NCBI RefSeq assembly: GCF_021728295.1 | Contig: NZ_JAKJXE010000016.1 | Span: 1-64,000 of the forward strand | Length of the DNA stretch: 64,000 bases | Direction: 5' to 3' | Source of the DNA: Pseudomonas petrae | Lineage (GTDB): Bacteria > Pseudomonadota > Gammaproteobacteria > Pseudomonadales > Pseudomonadaceae | Part shown: in pieces, positions 8,509 to 16,756 of the stretch | Layout of the letters: every line of letters starts with the position of its first letter | How positions within the stretch are numbered: position 1 is the first letter of the stretch | Position numbers and translations under genes: made by a program | Notes under the pieces: generated by a model | What the model was told of the DNA's origin: nothing | What the model saw: only the letters and a program-made list of their open reading frames with translations | Databases searched by the model: none

Positions 8509-9417
8509 TCAGCCAAATTTCTGCAAATTGGCCATCATTTCCTTGAGCGCTTCGACGTTGTCGGCGGGGTGCACGGCGTCGCTGAAGTCACTGATGGTCT
8601 GCCACTGCGCCGCGACGTCTTCCGGTGAGAAGCCGGTGTGTGGGTTGAAGCCAGCGCCCAGGCTGCGCTCCCAGCGGACTTTGCCGATCCAGCCGCCCCC
8701 CACCTCATATAATCCGGCGCTGTCCTGGCACTGCTCGCTGCCCAGATACACCACCAGTGGGCTGACCAGCTCGGGCTTGAGCAGATCGAACACACTGGCC
8801 GGAATCAGGCCTTCGGTCATGCGTGTGCCGCCGGTAGGGGCGATGGCGTTGACGAGGATGTTGCTCTTGCGCCCTTCAACCGCGAGCGTGCGCGTCAACC
8901 CGTACAGGCCGAGCTTGGCCATGCCGTAGTTGGCCTGACCGAAGTTGCCGTAAATGCCGGATGTGGACGAGGTGAAGATAATGCGGCCGTAGTTCTGGTC
9001 CCGCAGGTGCGGCCAGGCAGCGCGACTAACTTTGTAGGCGCCTTCGACATGGACGCGGTAAACCAGCTCCCAGTCGGCGTCTTCCATTTTGGCGAAGCTT
9101 TTGTCGCGCAGAATGCCGGCGTTGTTGACAACCACATCAACGCGGCCGAATGCATCGAGAGCGTTCTGGACGATCTTGTCGCCGTCGGTAACCGAATCAT
9201 GATTGGCAACCGCCTCGCCGCCCGCTTCACGGATTTCCGCGACCACCCGATCCGCGGCCGAGGCATTGGCGCCTTCGCCATGGGCGGAGCCGCCGAGATC
9301 GTTGACGATCACGCGCGCGCCGTGTTGCGCGAACAACAATGCGTGGGCTCGCCCCAATCCGCCGCCCGCACCGGTGACGATCACCACTTTGTCTTCAAAA
9401 CGTACGGACTCGCTCAT
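8509..9417 (-). CDS. SDR-family (3R)-hydroxyacyl-CoA dehydrogenase-like oxidoreductase
   Basis: The 302-residue enzyme is a classical short-chain dehydrogenase: cofactor motif TGAGGGLG (15-22), NNAG (98-101), catalytic Ser in FTSSTSG (about 150), Tyr164 and Lys168 in YGMAK. The sequence around RVIVNDLGGS and the C-terminal extension (about 215-302) resemble the dehydrogenase part of peroxisomal multifunctional enzyme type 2, so the likely reaction is NAD-dependent oxidation of a (3R)-hydroxyacyl-CoA in fatty acid breakdown. This assignment is by family only. GGGGAG precedes the ATG. A strong terminator follows, and the gene stands alone, about 265 bases downstream of the flavodoxin gene on the same strand. 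Confidence 0.85.
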   Translation of the reverse strand: MSESVRFEDKVVIVTGAGGGLGRAHALLFAQHGARVIVNDLGGSAHGEGANASAADRVVAEIREAGGEAVANHDSVTDGDKIVQNALDAFGRVDVVVNNAGILRDKSFAKMEDADWELVYRVHVEGAYKVSRAAWPHLRDQNYGRIIFTSSTSGIYGNFGQANYGMAKLGLYGLTRTLAVEGRKSNILVNAIAPTGGTRMTEGLIPASVFDLLKPELVSPLVVYLGSEQCQDSAGLYEVGGGWIGKVRWERSLGAGFNPHTGFSPEDVAAQWQTISDFSDAVHPADNVEALKEMMANLQKFG

Positions 9418-9682
9418 GTTGCTCTCCCCAATGATGAAGCCGGCTCTGCACCCACTGCCCTGGATTTATCAGGGGCAAGCAGACGCAGAACCGGGCGTAA
9501 TGGTCATCGAGTGTCAACGACTCGGGGCCGGGTCACAATCAACACGGGACACGCTGAATGGTGGTCGATAACGCCAAGGGATGGCCTGGTCGTTGCCCGG
9601 TCTCGCAACTGAGTCGTTAACGGGAGGTCGCGGCGACGGTGCCGCCAACCGCTTGGTTAGCTCCGAGCACGAAGCTTGCCAT

Positions 9683-10138
9683 TCAAGCGTTCAGGTGCCC
9701 GATAAACTCCGCCAGCCACGGCTCGGCATCGCTTTCCGGGGTCACGGTCTCGCTGGCGTCCAGACGCAGCATCTCCTGCACCTCACGGATCCCCAGTTCG
9801 CCGAACAGCTCGCGCATCAATTCGCCGCCTGCACAAAACGTATCGCCGTAACTCGCGTCGCCCAAGGCGATCACGCCGCCAGGCAGCCCCCGCCATGCAG
9901 CAGGCAGTGCGTCGCGGATCTGATGATAGAGCGGTTGAATGTTGTCCGGCAGCTCGCCCATCCCGGTGGTCGAGCTGACTGCCAGCAGGGCTTGGGGTGC
10001 AAAGGCTTGCAAATCGGCAAGGCTGGCGCGTGGATTGAACAGCACCTCGTGCCCTGCATCCTTGATGATCTGTTGGGCGTGGCGGGCGACCTCTTCAGCC
10101 GAGCCATACACGGAGCCCGCAATAATCGCGACTTTCAT
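9683..10138 (-). CDS. Flavodoxin (MioC-like)
   Basis: The 151-residue protein has the flavodoxin fold signature: an N-terminal FMN phosphate loop (AGSVYGSAEE, 7-16), SSTTGMGELPDN (about 55-66) and ALGDASYGD (about 90-98) for the isoalloxazine ring. It is a short-chain flavodoxin resembling MioC and P. aeruginosa PA3435, and would act as a soluble electron carrier; its partner is unknown. AGGA lies upstream of the ATG. In P. aeruginosa the homologue also sits close to the folM-folE-folX genes, supporting the identification. Confidence 0.85.
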   Translation of the reverse strand: MKVAIIAGSVYGSAEEVARHAQQIIKDAGHEVLFNPRASLADLQAFAPQALLAVSSTTGMGELPDNIQPLYHQIRDALPAAWRGLPGGVIALGDASYGDTFCAGGELMRELFGELGIREVQEMLRLDASETVTPESDAEPWLAEFIGHLNA

Positions 10139-10511
10139 GGGTTAATCCTGTGACGGGTAAAATCGTGCAGCATTATGCCTCAGCTCGGCGCGATGTCCTG
10201 GACTCCCGACCTTGCGCGGCCAAAGGACACGCCAGGGACGGGCGCGGCGTTGATGCAAATGACTTTCAACGATGCTGGAAATTTCCTGTCCGATCTTTAT
10301 TGCCTGTACTACTTTCAGACCGGCACTCCAATTATCACGATGCAACAGCCATACGCCCGGCGGAAAGGGGTCGAGTTAAATGCCGGACGGGTGCAAGCTC
10401 GGCTGGAGAATGAAATCCTGAAGGGGTAACATCTTGCAACTGACGAACGGTCGCAACCAAAAAGCGAACCATCTGTCTGCTCTTTCAATAACCGGTTAAT
10501 CGAGCTTGACC
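10139..10511. other. Intergenic region between flavodoxin and the next + strand gene
   Basis: About 370 bases between divergent genes. Two overlapping + strand frames (about 10150-10430) have no ribosome binding site, and their translations resemble no family, so I leave them out. I see no terminator, repeat or operator. Confidence 0.4.
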
Positions 10512-11117
10512 ATGCAGCGCGACAATATCCTCACGCCGGATGAACTGGAGTTCATCCAGAACATGCAGCACAACCCCACGCTGAATTTGCGCGACAAATC
10601 CAGCAGTCTGGTGGTTAACGGCGGCGTGCAGATTCAGGATCTGCTGACCCGTCTGGCTGCCCATGAGCAAGTCACGATTCAGGCCCAGTTCGATAATCAG
10701 CAAATGACCTTCCCGCTGCATCTGGTGGAAGACGAATTTCATGCGCTGCATCTGGAGCTGGGAGCGCCCAGCATCTTCGAGGAAGGCCCGCGCATTCGCC
10801 CATGGCGTCTGACCCTGCCTGAGCCGGTGCCGCTGGAGACCGAAAAGGGCTCGCTCACCGCACTCTGGGTTCATGAAATCTCGTTCAAGGGCATACTGCT
10901 GGAGATGCGCAAGCAGACCAAGCCTCCGAAGTCATTCGCCGCGTGGTTCACGCCCCAGGGCTACGCGCCAATCGCCTTGCGTGGCACCTTCGAACGCCTG
11001 AACCATCATGGTCTCGCGGCGTATCGGTTGAGTCAGAACAGTAAGGAAGACACTGAACGTCTGCGTCAGTACATTCTTCAGGAACACCGCAAGATCCACC
11101 CCTCGATGCACCTCTAG
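10512..11117 (+). CDS. Conserved hypothetical protein, possibly PilZ-like
   Basis: The 201-residue protein has no signal peptide or membrane segment. A central segment reading WVHEISFKGILLE (about residues 121-133) resembles the D-x-S-x-x-G motif of PilZ c-di-GMP receptors with Glu replacing Asp, and Arg residues (RIRPWR, about 94-99) lie upstream as the motif would require. This is suggestive but not enough to assign c-di-GMP binding. The ATG at 10512 is preferred to a TTG six bases earlier, although neither has a strong ribosome binding site. It is followed, about 190 bases later, by the ABM-domain gene on the same strand. Confidence 0.7.
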   Translation: MQRDNILTPDELEFIQNMQHNPTLNLRDKSSSLVVNGGVQIQDLLTRLAAHEQVTIQAQFDNQQMTFPLHLVEDEFHALHLELGAPSIFEEGPRIRPWRLTLPEPVPLETEKGSLTALWVHEISFKGILLEMRKQTKPPKSFAAWFTPQGYAPIALRGTFERLNHHGLAAYRLSQNSKEDTERLRQYILQEHRKIHPSMHL

Positions 11118-11304
11118 GATTGCCTGATCCGGCGATCCTTCTCGGCATCCTCTTCCTTCCGACAAACACCTCTGGCTTTATCGCAGGTTTCAGGAATAAT
11201 CCTTGCTTGCTTTTCCAAGTGAAGCTGACGCGTCGCCACCACCCCGGCGCCACGTCATGTGATTTCCCTACCCGGGAACCTCACGTGTTTATCGGAGATA
11301 CACA

Positions 11305-11874
11305 ATGTCTACCTCACCCGTCACGCTGATGGTTGCCCGTCGCGTCGCCCATGGCCGCTATCAGGAACTGATTGCCTGGCTGCATGAAGGCGAACAACTC
11401 GCTACAGACTTCCCCGGCTATCTAGGGTCAGGCGTGCTCGCTCCGCCGCCCGGGGATGACGAATTCCAGATTATTTTCCGCTTCGCCGACGAAGCCACCA
11501 TGCACGCCTGGGAGCATTCTGCTTCCCGACGCTCCTGGCTGGTGCGCGGCAGCGGTCTGTTTGCCAACAATTCCGTGCACCGCGTGAGTGGCATCGACGG
11601 CTGGTTCGGCGCCGTCGGTCAGCGCCCGCCGCGCTGGAAGCAAGCCGTTGCCATCTGGCTGGCGTTCTTTCCGGTGTCGCTGATCTTCAACTTCGTGCTG
11701 GGCCCGCTGCTCAGTCAGCTGGATTTGTTCCCGCGCATCATGATCAGCACCTTGATCCTCACGCCATTGATGGTGTTCTGGTTCATCCCGCTGTCGACCC
11801 ATCTATTGGCGGGTTGGCTGCACAGCAACACGCCTGTTCAGGTCAGCGGGACAGAGCCGGCCTCAACGCGCTAG
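11305..11874 (+). CDS. Antibiotic biosynthesis monooxygenase (ABM) domain membrane protein
   Basis: The 189-residue protein combines an N-terminal ABM-type ferredoxin-like domain (about 1-95, with HAWEHSASRRSWL at 67-79 as a typical segment) and a C-terminal membrane part with two hydrophobic helices (about 113-134 and 144-170). ABM-domain proteins include small oxygenases and heme- or quinone-handling enzymes, but this membrane-anchored subgroup has no established substrate. CGGAG precedes the ATG. It lies directly upstream of the folM promoter region and in the same direction, but the light-type operator between them suggests separate control. Confidence 0.8.
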   Translation: MSTSPVTLMVARRVAHGRYQELIAWLHEGEQLATDFPGYLGSGVLAPPPGDDEFQIIFRFADEATMHAWEHSASRRSWLVRGSGLFANNSVHRVSGIDGWFGAVGQRPPRWKQAVAIWLAFFPVSLIFNFVLGPLLSQLDLFPRIMISTLILTPLMVFWFIPLSTHLLAGWLHSNTPVQVSGTEPASTR

Positions 11875-11955
11875 CTGCCGGCACCTGACACTCTTCAGGC
11901 GCGCCCACACCGACCTGCGATGAAGTGTCGCAGCGGAGGGCCTATCAATAAAACA

Positions 11956-11979
11956 TGTACATCTTTCCGTGCTTGTACA
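11956..11979 (+). promoter_or_regulatory. Predicted LitR/PplR operator of the fol operon
   Basis: TGTACA (11956-11961) and TGTACA (11974-11979) form a direct repeat separated by exactly 12 bases. This is a full match to the binding pattern T(G/A)TACA-N12-TGTA(C/T)A reported for P. putida PplR1, a class II LitR regulator. The second half-site overlaps the candidate -35 box of the folM promoter, a position fitting an activator. A close homologue of PplR1 is encoded at 58467-59405 in this window. Confidence 0.8.
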
Positions 11980-12001
11980 AGTATCTGCCGTTGGGTTAAC
12001 T
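11973..12001 (+). promoter_or_regulatory. Candidate promoter of folM-folE-folX
   Basis: TTGTAC (11973-11978) and TTAACT (11996-12001) are spaced by 17 bases. The -35 box is part of the second half-site of the predicted LitR operator. Transcription would begin near 12008 and leave a leader of about 95 bases. Confidence 0.5.
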
Positions 12002-12103
12002 TTGCCCGACGGTCGTTTTCGATGGCGCAATGCGAGCATGCCTGTTCGCCCTTCAGCACCGATTCGCCCGACCTCTCTCCCCGTTGATGAATGCGTGACG
12101 ACC

Positions 12104-12814
12104 ATGGCCTGCTCCCCTGCCCCTGTCTTGATCACTGGTGCCAGCCAGCGCGTCGGCCTGTATTGCGCCGAGCGTCTGTTGGCGGAAGGCCAGCCGGTTA
12201 TCATCACCTACCGCAACGAGCGGCCGGGCGTGCAGCGTTTGCAGGGGCTGGGCGCGGTGGTGATTCAGGCTGACTTTTCGTCGCAGACGAGCGTGCTGGA
12301 TTTCATCGCCCGACTCAAAGAGCGGACGGACAGTCTCAGGGCCATCGTACACAACGCGTCCGACTGGCTGGCCGAGACGCCGGCGGACGAGGCGGATGTG
12401 TTCATGCAAATGTTCAATGTCCACATGCTGGCGCCCTACCTCATCAATCTGCACTGCGCCGACTTGTTGCGGCGCTCGGAGACGGCCGACATTATTCACA
12501 TCAGCGACGACGTCACGCGCAAGGGCAGCAGCAAGCACATCGCTTACAGCGCCAGCAAGGCAGGCCTGGAAAACCTGACCCTGTCCTTCGCAGCCCGTTA
12601 TGCGCCTCATATCAAGGTCAACGGTATCGCTCCGGCCATGCTGATGTTTCAACCCGACGACGACGCGGCATATCGCGCACGCACACTGGAGAAATCGGCG
12701 CTGGGGATCGAACCCGGCGCCGAGGTGATTTACCAGAGCGTGCGCTATCTGCTGGATAACACGTACGTCACCGGCACCACTCTGACCGTAAACGGCGGAC
12801 GGCACGTCAAGTAA
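12104..12814 (+). CDS. folM: Dihydromonapterin reductase FolM
   Basis: The 236-residue SDR protein has TGASQRVG (11-18) with the Arg typical of pteridine reductases, HNAS (83-86), and the catalytic Tyr148 and Lys152 in YSASK. FolM reduces dihydromonapterin to tetrahydromonapterin with NADPH and has weak dihydrofolate reductase activity. The neighbours folE and folX make the first two enzymes of the same pterin route, so the identification is strong. The ATG at 12104 gives the usual length; a GTG at 12095 is possible, and the ribosome binding site is weak. First gene of the operon controlled by the predicted light-type promoter. Confidence 0.93.
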   Translation: MACSPAPVLITGASQRVGLYCAERLLAEGQPVIITYRNERPGVQRLQGLGAVVIQADFSSQTSVLDFIARLKERTDSLRAIVHNASDWLAETPADEADVFMQMFNVHMLAPYLINLHCADLLRRSETADIIHISDDVTRKGSSKHIAYSASKAGLENLTLSFAARYAPHIKVNGIAPAMLMFQPDDDAAYRARTLEKSALGIEPGAEVIYQSVRYLLDNTYVTGTTLTVNGGRHVK

Positions 12815-12834
12815 GCCGCCCCGAGGAACCATTG

Positions 12835-13395
12835 ATGACCCTGTCACTGCCACAGCATTACCGTGAAATCCTCGTCGGCTTGGGTGAAGACCCTGAACGG
12901 GAAGGCCTGCTGGACACGCCCAAGCGCGCGGCCAAGGCGATGCAATACCTGTGTCATGGCTACGAGCAGACGCTGGAAGAGATCGTCAACGGTGCGCTGT
13001 TTGCGTCCGCAAGCGACGAGATGGTGATCGTCAAGGACATCGAGCTGTATTCGCTGTGCGAGCATCACCTGCTGCCCTTCATTGGCAAGGCCCACGTCGC
13101 TTATATCCCGACCGGGAAAGTCCTGGGCCTGTCGAAAATCGCGCGCATCGTCGATATGTTCGCGCGGCGCCTGCAGATTCAGGAAAACCTGACGCGGCAG
13201 ATTGCCGATGCCATTCAGGGCGTCACCAAGGCCGCAGGCGTGGCCGTGGTAATCGAGGCTCAGCACATGTGCATGATGATGCGCGGCGTTGAAAAGCAGA
13301 ACTCGACCATGAACACCTCGGTGATGCTCGGCGCCTTCCGCGAGTCGACCACGACCCGCATGGAATTTCTGCAACTGATCGGACGGAGTAAGTAG
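12835..13395 (+). CDS. folE: GTP cyclohydrolase I
   Basis: The 186-residue enzyme converts GTP to dihydroneopterin triphosphate, the first step of folate and monapterin synthesis. Zinc ligands C75 and H78 in LCEHHLLP and C146 in HMCMMM are present, so this is the zinc-dependent FolE type and not FolE2. The conserved SKIARIVDMFARR and MRGVEKQNS segments are intact. The ATG at 12835 follows GAGGAA with suitable spacing, 20 bases after folM. Cotranscription with folM and folX implies supply of monapterin rather than bulk folate, and light control of folE has been reported in P. putida. Confidence 0.95.
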   Translation: MTLSLPQHYREILVGLGEDPEREGLLDTPKRAAKAMQYLCHGYEQTLEEIVNGALFASASDEMVIVKDIELYSLCEHHLLPFIGKAHVAYIPTGKVLGLSKIARIVDMFARRLQIQENLTRQIADAIQGVTKAAGVAVVIEAQHMCMMMRGVEKQNSTMNTSVMLGAFRESTTTRMEFLQLIGRSK

Positions 13396-13398
13396 TCC

Positions 13399-13770
13399 AT
13401 GGCAAGACTCGAACCCGGCACCGCACGCATCAGGGTCAAAGACCTGTGCCTGCGTACGTTTATCGGCATTAACGAAGACGAAATCCTCAACAAGCAGGAC
13501 GTGCTGATCAACCTGACGATTCAGTACGCGGCGCAGGAAGCGGTGCGCGACAACGACATCGACCACGCGCTGAACTACCGGACCATCACCAAAGCCATCA
13601 TTCAGCACGTGGAAAGCAATCGCTTCGCCCTGCTCGAGCGCCTGACGCAGGAAGTGCTCGACCTGGTGATGACTCATGAAGCGGTGCAATATGCCGAAGT
13701 CGAAGTGGACAAACCCCACGCGCTGCGCTTCGCTGAATCGGTGTCGATCACCCTGGCGGCAGCGCGCTGA
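13399..13770 (+). CDS. folX: Dihydroneopterin triphosphate 2'-epimerase
   Basis: The 123-residue protein belongs to the FolB/FolX family. It has the LCLRTFIGINEDE start (about 16-28), the LNYRTI segment (about 58-63) and a Glu/Lys-containing C-terminal part (VEVDKPHALRFAESV). Length and the paired folM and folE genes favour FolX, which epimerises dihydroneopterin triphosphate to the monapterin form, over the aldolase FolB. It begins three bases after the folE stop, with GGACGGAG upstream. This completes a folM-folE-folX operon in the same order as in P. aeruginosa. Confidence 0.93.
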   Translation: MARLEPGTARIRVKDLCLRTFIGINEDEILNKQDVLINLTIQYAAQEAVRDNDIDHALNYRTITKAIIQHVESNRFALLERLTQEVLDLVMTHEAVQYAEVEVDKPHALRFAESVSITLAAAR

Positions 13771-13859
13771 CTCCTGCGCTCGCGGTTGCAGGCGTACGCT
13801 TGCCCGGCCTGGCTGCCACTCTTATCATCCGCCCATCTTTACTTCCGACAGAGCACACC

Positions 13860-14156
13860 ATGACCGAGCAACAACGTCTTGAACTCGAAGCCGCCGCTTT
13901 TCGCCGTCTGGTGGCGCACCTGGACAGCCGCAAGGACGTGCAGAACATCGACCTGATGAACCTCGCCGGTTTCTGTCGCAACTGTCTGTCCAAGTGGTAC
14001 AAGGCCGAGGCCGACGAGAAGCACATCGACATCACCCTCGATAACGCCCGCGAAGTGGTTTACGGCATGCCTTACAGCGAGTGGAAATCCACGTACCAGA
14101 AAGAAGCCAGCGCCGAGCAGCAAGCGGCGTTTGCCAAGGAACCGAAGCATGACTGA
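13860..14156 (+). CDS. DUF1244 domain protein
   Basis: The 98-residue protein matches the DUF1244 family, which forms a small helical domain. The typical GFCRNCLSKWY segment with two cysteines (about 38 and 41) and the GMPYSEWK segment near residue 68 are present. No function is established for the family. The ATG at 13860 is the first codon giving the family length. It is 90 bases after folX, and its stop overlaps the hopJ start, so it is translationally coupled to hopJ. Confidence 0.9.
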   Translation: MTEQQRLELEAAAFRRLVAHLDSRKDVQNIDLMNLAGFCRNCLSKWYKAEADEKHIDITLDNAREVVYGMPYSEWKSTYQKEASAEQQAAFAKEPKHD

Positions 14157-14490
14157 CCTGAACGCCCTGCGCGCTAGCCTCGCCAGCGGCAATCATCTGT
14201 TCGCCGACACGCTGGCCTTCATCGCCGCGCATTACGACTATCAGCCTCAGGCGTTCAGCAACGGCCCGGTGGAAAACGCCGCGGGCCAGAACGAAGGTTC
14301 GTGCAAGACCCTTGGCATGGCGCGGCTGGAAGGCCTGACCGATGAGGAAGCGCTGCTGGCTTTTGGCGAGCACTACCGTTCTGTGCTCGCTACGCCGGAA
14401 GGTTCTGACCACGGCAACATTCGGGCGCTGATTGTTAACGGACTGGCCGGCGTTAAGTTCTCGGCCGAGCCGCTCAAGCCCAAGGCCTGA
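14149..14490 (+). CDS. hopJ: HopJ-family protein (type III effector homologue)
   Basis: The 113-residue protein matches the HopJ family, named from a P. syringae type III effector candidate. Typical segments are YDYQPQAFSNGPVENAAGQN (about 27-46) and GSCKTLGMARLE. Homologues are common in Pseudomonas and other bacteria without type III secretion, so an effector role should not be assumed. The ATG at 14149 overlaps the end of the DUF1244 gene by eight bases, as often seen for this pair. A strong terminator follows. Confidence 0.88.
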   Translation: MTDLNALRASLASGNHLFADTLAFIAAHYDYQPQAFSNGPVENAAGQNEGSCKTLGMARLEGLTDEEALLAFGEHYRSVLATPEGSDHGNIRALIVNGLAGVKFSAEPLKPKA

Positions 14491-14529
14491 TCGCGGGTTT
14501 GACGCTGAAAAGGCGCGTTTGCCAGACAT

Positions 14530-14560
14530 AAAAAAACCGGCTCAATGAGCCGGTTTTTTT
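14530..14560. terminator. Bidirectional terminator between hopJ and trxB
   Basis: AACCGGCTC, loop AAT, GAGCCGGTT with A-run on one side and T-run on the other. It can end both the hopJ transcript and the convergent trxB transcript. Confidence 0.92.
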
Positions 14561-14576
14561 GCAGCTGAAGATCAGG

Positions 14577-15539
14577 TCAGAACGAAACGTTCGCCAGGCC
14601 GTCCAGATAGCGCTCGACGTCCAGTGCAGCCATGCAGCCTGCGCCAGCCGAGGTGATCGCCTGACGGTAGACGTGATCCGCCACGTCGCCGGCAGCGAAA
14701 ACACCGTCAACGCTGGTGGCCGTCGCATTACCTTCGCGACCGCCTTGAACGACCATGTAGCCATCTTTCAGCGCCAACTGACCGTCAAACAGGCTGGTAT
14801 TCGGCGTGTGGCCGATGGCGATGAACACGCCGTCGACGGTCACTTCCGAATAGCTGCCGTCATTGTTCTTCAAGCGCGCACCGGTCACGCCCATGTTGTC
14901 GCCCAGGACTTCGTCCAGGGTAGCGTTGAGTTTGAGTTCGATCTTTCCCTCAGCGACGCGGGCATGCAGCTTGTCGATGAGGATCTTCTCGGCGCGGAAG
15001 GTATCGCGACGGTGAACCAGAGTGACCTTGCTGGCGATGTTGGCCAGGTACAGCGCTTCCTCTACGGCGGTGTTGCCGCCGCCGACCACGGCGACCGGCT
15101 TGTTGCGATAGAAGAAACCGTCGCAGGTCGCGCAGGCCGAAACACCCTTGCCCATGAACGCTTCTTCGGACGGCAGACCGAGATAACGGGCGCTGGCGCC
15201 GGTGGCGATGATCAGCGCGTCGCAGGTGTAAGTTGCGTTGTCACCTTTCAGGCTGAACGGCTTGCCCGCCAGATCCACTGCATTGATGTGATCGAACACA
15301 ATCTCGGTCTCGAAACGCTCGGCGTGTTCACGCATACGCTCCATCAATGCCGGGCCGGTCAGGCCATGGGGGTCGCCCGGCCAGTTGTCGACTTCGGTGG
15401 TGGTGGTCAATTGACCACCCGCCTGCATCCCGGTGATCAGCAACGGCTTGAGGTTGGCGCGCGCGGCATAGACTGCTGCGCTGTAACCGGCAGGGCCGGA
15501 GCCGAGAATAATCACTCGCGAATGACGTACATCAGACAT
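14577..15539 (-). CDS. trxB: Thioredoxin reductase
   Basis: The 320-residue flavoenzyme reduces thioredoxin with NADPH. The FAD motif GSGPAGY (13-19), the redox-active CATC (C136 and C139) followed by DG, the NADPH motif GGGNTA (153-158) and the C-terminal AAGDVAD segment are all present. AGGAG precedes the ATG. It is divergent from cysZ, as in P. aeruginosa where trxB2 and cysZ are neighbours. It ends at a shared terminator with hopJ. Confidence 0.97.
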   Translation of the reverse strand: MSDVRHSRVIILGSGPAGYSAAVYAARANLKPLLITGMQAGGQLTTTTEVDNWPGDPHGLTGPALMERMREHAERFETEIVFDHINAVDLAGKPFSLKGDNATYTCDALIIATGASARYLGLPSEEAFMGKGVSACATCDGFFYRNKPVAVVGGGNTAVEEALYLANIASKVTLVHRRDTFRAEKILIDKLHARVAEGKIELKLNATLDEVLGDNMGVTGARLKNNDGSYSEVTVDGVFIAIGHTPNTSLFDGQLALKDGYMVVQGGREGNATATSVDGVFAAGDVADHVYRQAITSAGAGCMAALDVERYLDGLANVSF

Positions 15540-15924
15540 GAAACACTCCTATTGACCGGCCATCGTTACGCGTGGTCGGAGTCACTGGGTCTGAACCGGC
15601 GTGCCGGTTGAGAGGATGGGGACTGACGGGGCCTGCGCTGCACGGGAGGCGGCCGCCGATCCTGAAAACATGAAGCTGCCCATCGGGGCACAGCAACAGT
15701 GAACGTTGGCCGCAAGCTTATCGGGGCGGAAGAGATTAAGGAAATACCGTTTCACAATCCAGCTCATAGGCCAGCCCTATGTGCATCCTCTGCTTTGCAA
15801 ATCCAGTCCTGCATAGACTTTACCGCTGCAGGATTGTTTCAGCGAATGTCGCACCCGCGGCGGTGCTTCCGCCCCCGTCGCAAAGCCGGTAAGGTCGGCG
15901 CGATATCACTGCCTGGAGGCACAC
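15540..15924. other. Intergenic region between trxB and cysZ
   Basis: About 385 bases between divergent genes. No frame with a ribosome binding site or family resemblance and no terminator was found. It must hold both promoters; no clear CysB or OxyR-type site could be identified by eye. Confidence 0.4.
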
Positions 15925-16680
15925 ATGCCTGCACCCGTCCTGTCTGGCCCGCAATACCTGCGCGAAGGCCTGAAACTGGTTCTGAGCCCTGGCCTGCGCC
16001 TGTTCGTCCTGCTGCCGCTGGCCATCAATCTGGTGCTGTTCAGCGCCATGATCTACTTCGCCGGCCACGAATTCAGGCTCTGGGTCGACTCTTTCATGCC
16101 GACCCTCCCCGGCTGGCTCAGCTTTCTCAACTACATCCTGTGGCCGTTGTTCGTGGTGCTTGTCGCCCTGATGGTGTTCTTCACCTTCACCATGATCGCC
16201 AACATCATCGCCGCGCCGTTCAACGGCTTTCTGGCGGAGAAGGTGGAAGTGGTGCTGCGCGGGACGGACGATTTTCCCGCGTTCAGTTGGGGCGAGTTGG
16301 TGGAAATGGTCCCGCGCACCTTGAGCCGGGAAATGCGCAAACTGGGCTACTTTCTGCCCCGTGCCATCGGCCTGTTCATCCTTTCGTGGATCCCCGTGGT
16401 GAACCTCATCGCCGCGCCTCTGTGGCTGCTGTTCGGCGTCTGGATGATGGCGATCCAGTACATCGACTACCCCGCCGATAACCACAAAATGAGCTGGCAA
16501 GACATGCTCGCCTGGCTGCGCGCCAAGCGTTGGCAGAGCATGAGTTTCGGCGGGATTGTGTATCTGGTGCTGCTAATACCGGTGGTCAACATCCTGATGA
16601 TGCCGGCGGCGGTGGCGGGAGCGACGTTGTTCTGGGTGAGGGAGCGTGGGGCGGAGACGCTGGCAGAGCGGATTCGCTGA
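15925..16680 (+). CDS. cysZ: Sulfate transporter CysZ
   Basis: The 251-residue membrane protein matches CysZ, a sulfate-permeable inner-membrane channel feeding cysteine synthesis. Hydrophobic segments lie at about 27-45, 68-100, 150-185 and 205-235. The NIIAAPFNGFLAEKVE segment (about 93-108) and the IPVVNLIAAPLW segment (about 155-166) are family signatures. CTGGAGG precedes the ATG at good distance. A bidirectional terminator follows directly. Confidence 0.93.
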   Translation: MPAPVLSGPQYLREGLKLVLSPGLRLFVLLPLAINLVLFSAMIYFAGHEFRLWVDSFMPTLPGWLSFLNYILWPLFVVLVALMVFFTFTMIANIIAAPFNGFLAEKVEVVLRGTDDFPAFSWGELVEMVPRTLSREMRKLGYFLPRAIGLFILSWIPVVNLIAAPLWLLFGVWMMAIQYIDYPADNHKMSWQDMLAWLRAKRWQSMSFGGIVYLVLLIPVVNILMMPAAVAGATLFWVRERGAETLAERIR

Positions 16681-16687
16681 TTTGTAG

Positions 16688-16713
16688 AAAAGGCCTCGAT
16701 TGAGGCCTTTTTT
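16688..16713. terminator. Terminator after cysZ
   Basis: AAAAGGCCTC, loop GATT, GAGGCCTTTT and further T. It lies eight bases after the cysZ stop and can also end the convergent membrane-protein transcript. Confidence 0.92.
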
Positions 16714-16756
16714 GTGTGAGTGCAGACTCTACCAGAGTAGCCACTCGCTCATCTGG

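Noticed and set aside
10150..10430. Two overlapping + strand frames of 84-87 codons
   Set aside because: No ribosome binding site and no recognisable sequence; they overlap each other in different frames.
14149..14490. HopJ as evidence of a type III secretion system
   Set aside because: HopJ homologues are found in many bacteria without such systems, and no other secretion gene is in the window.
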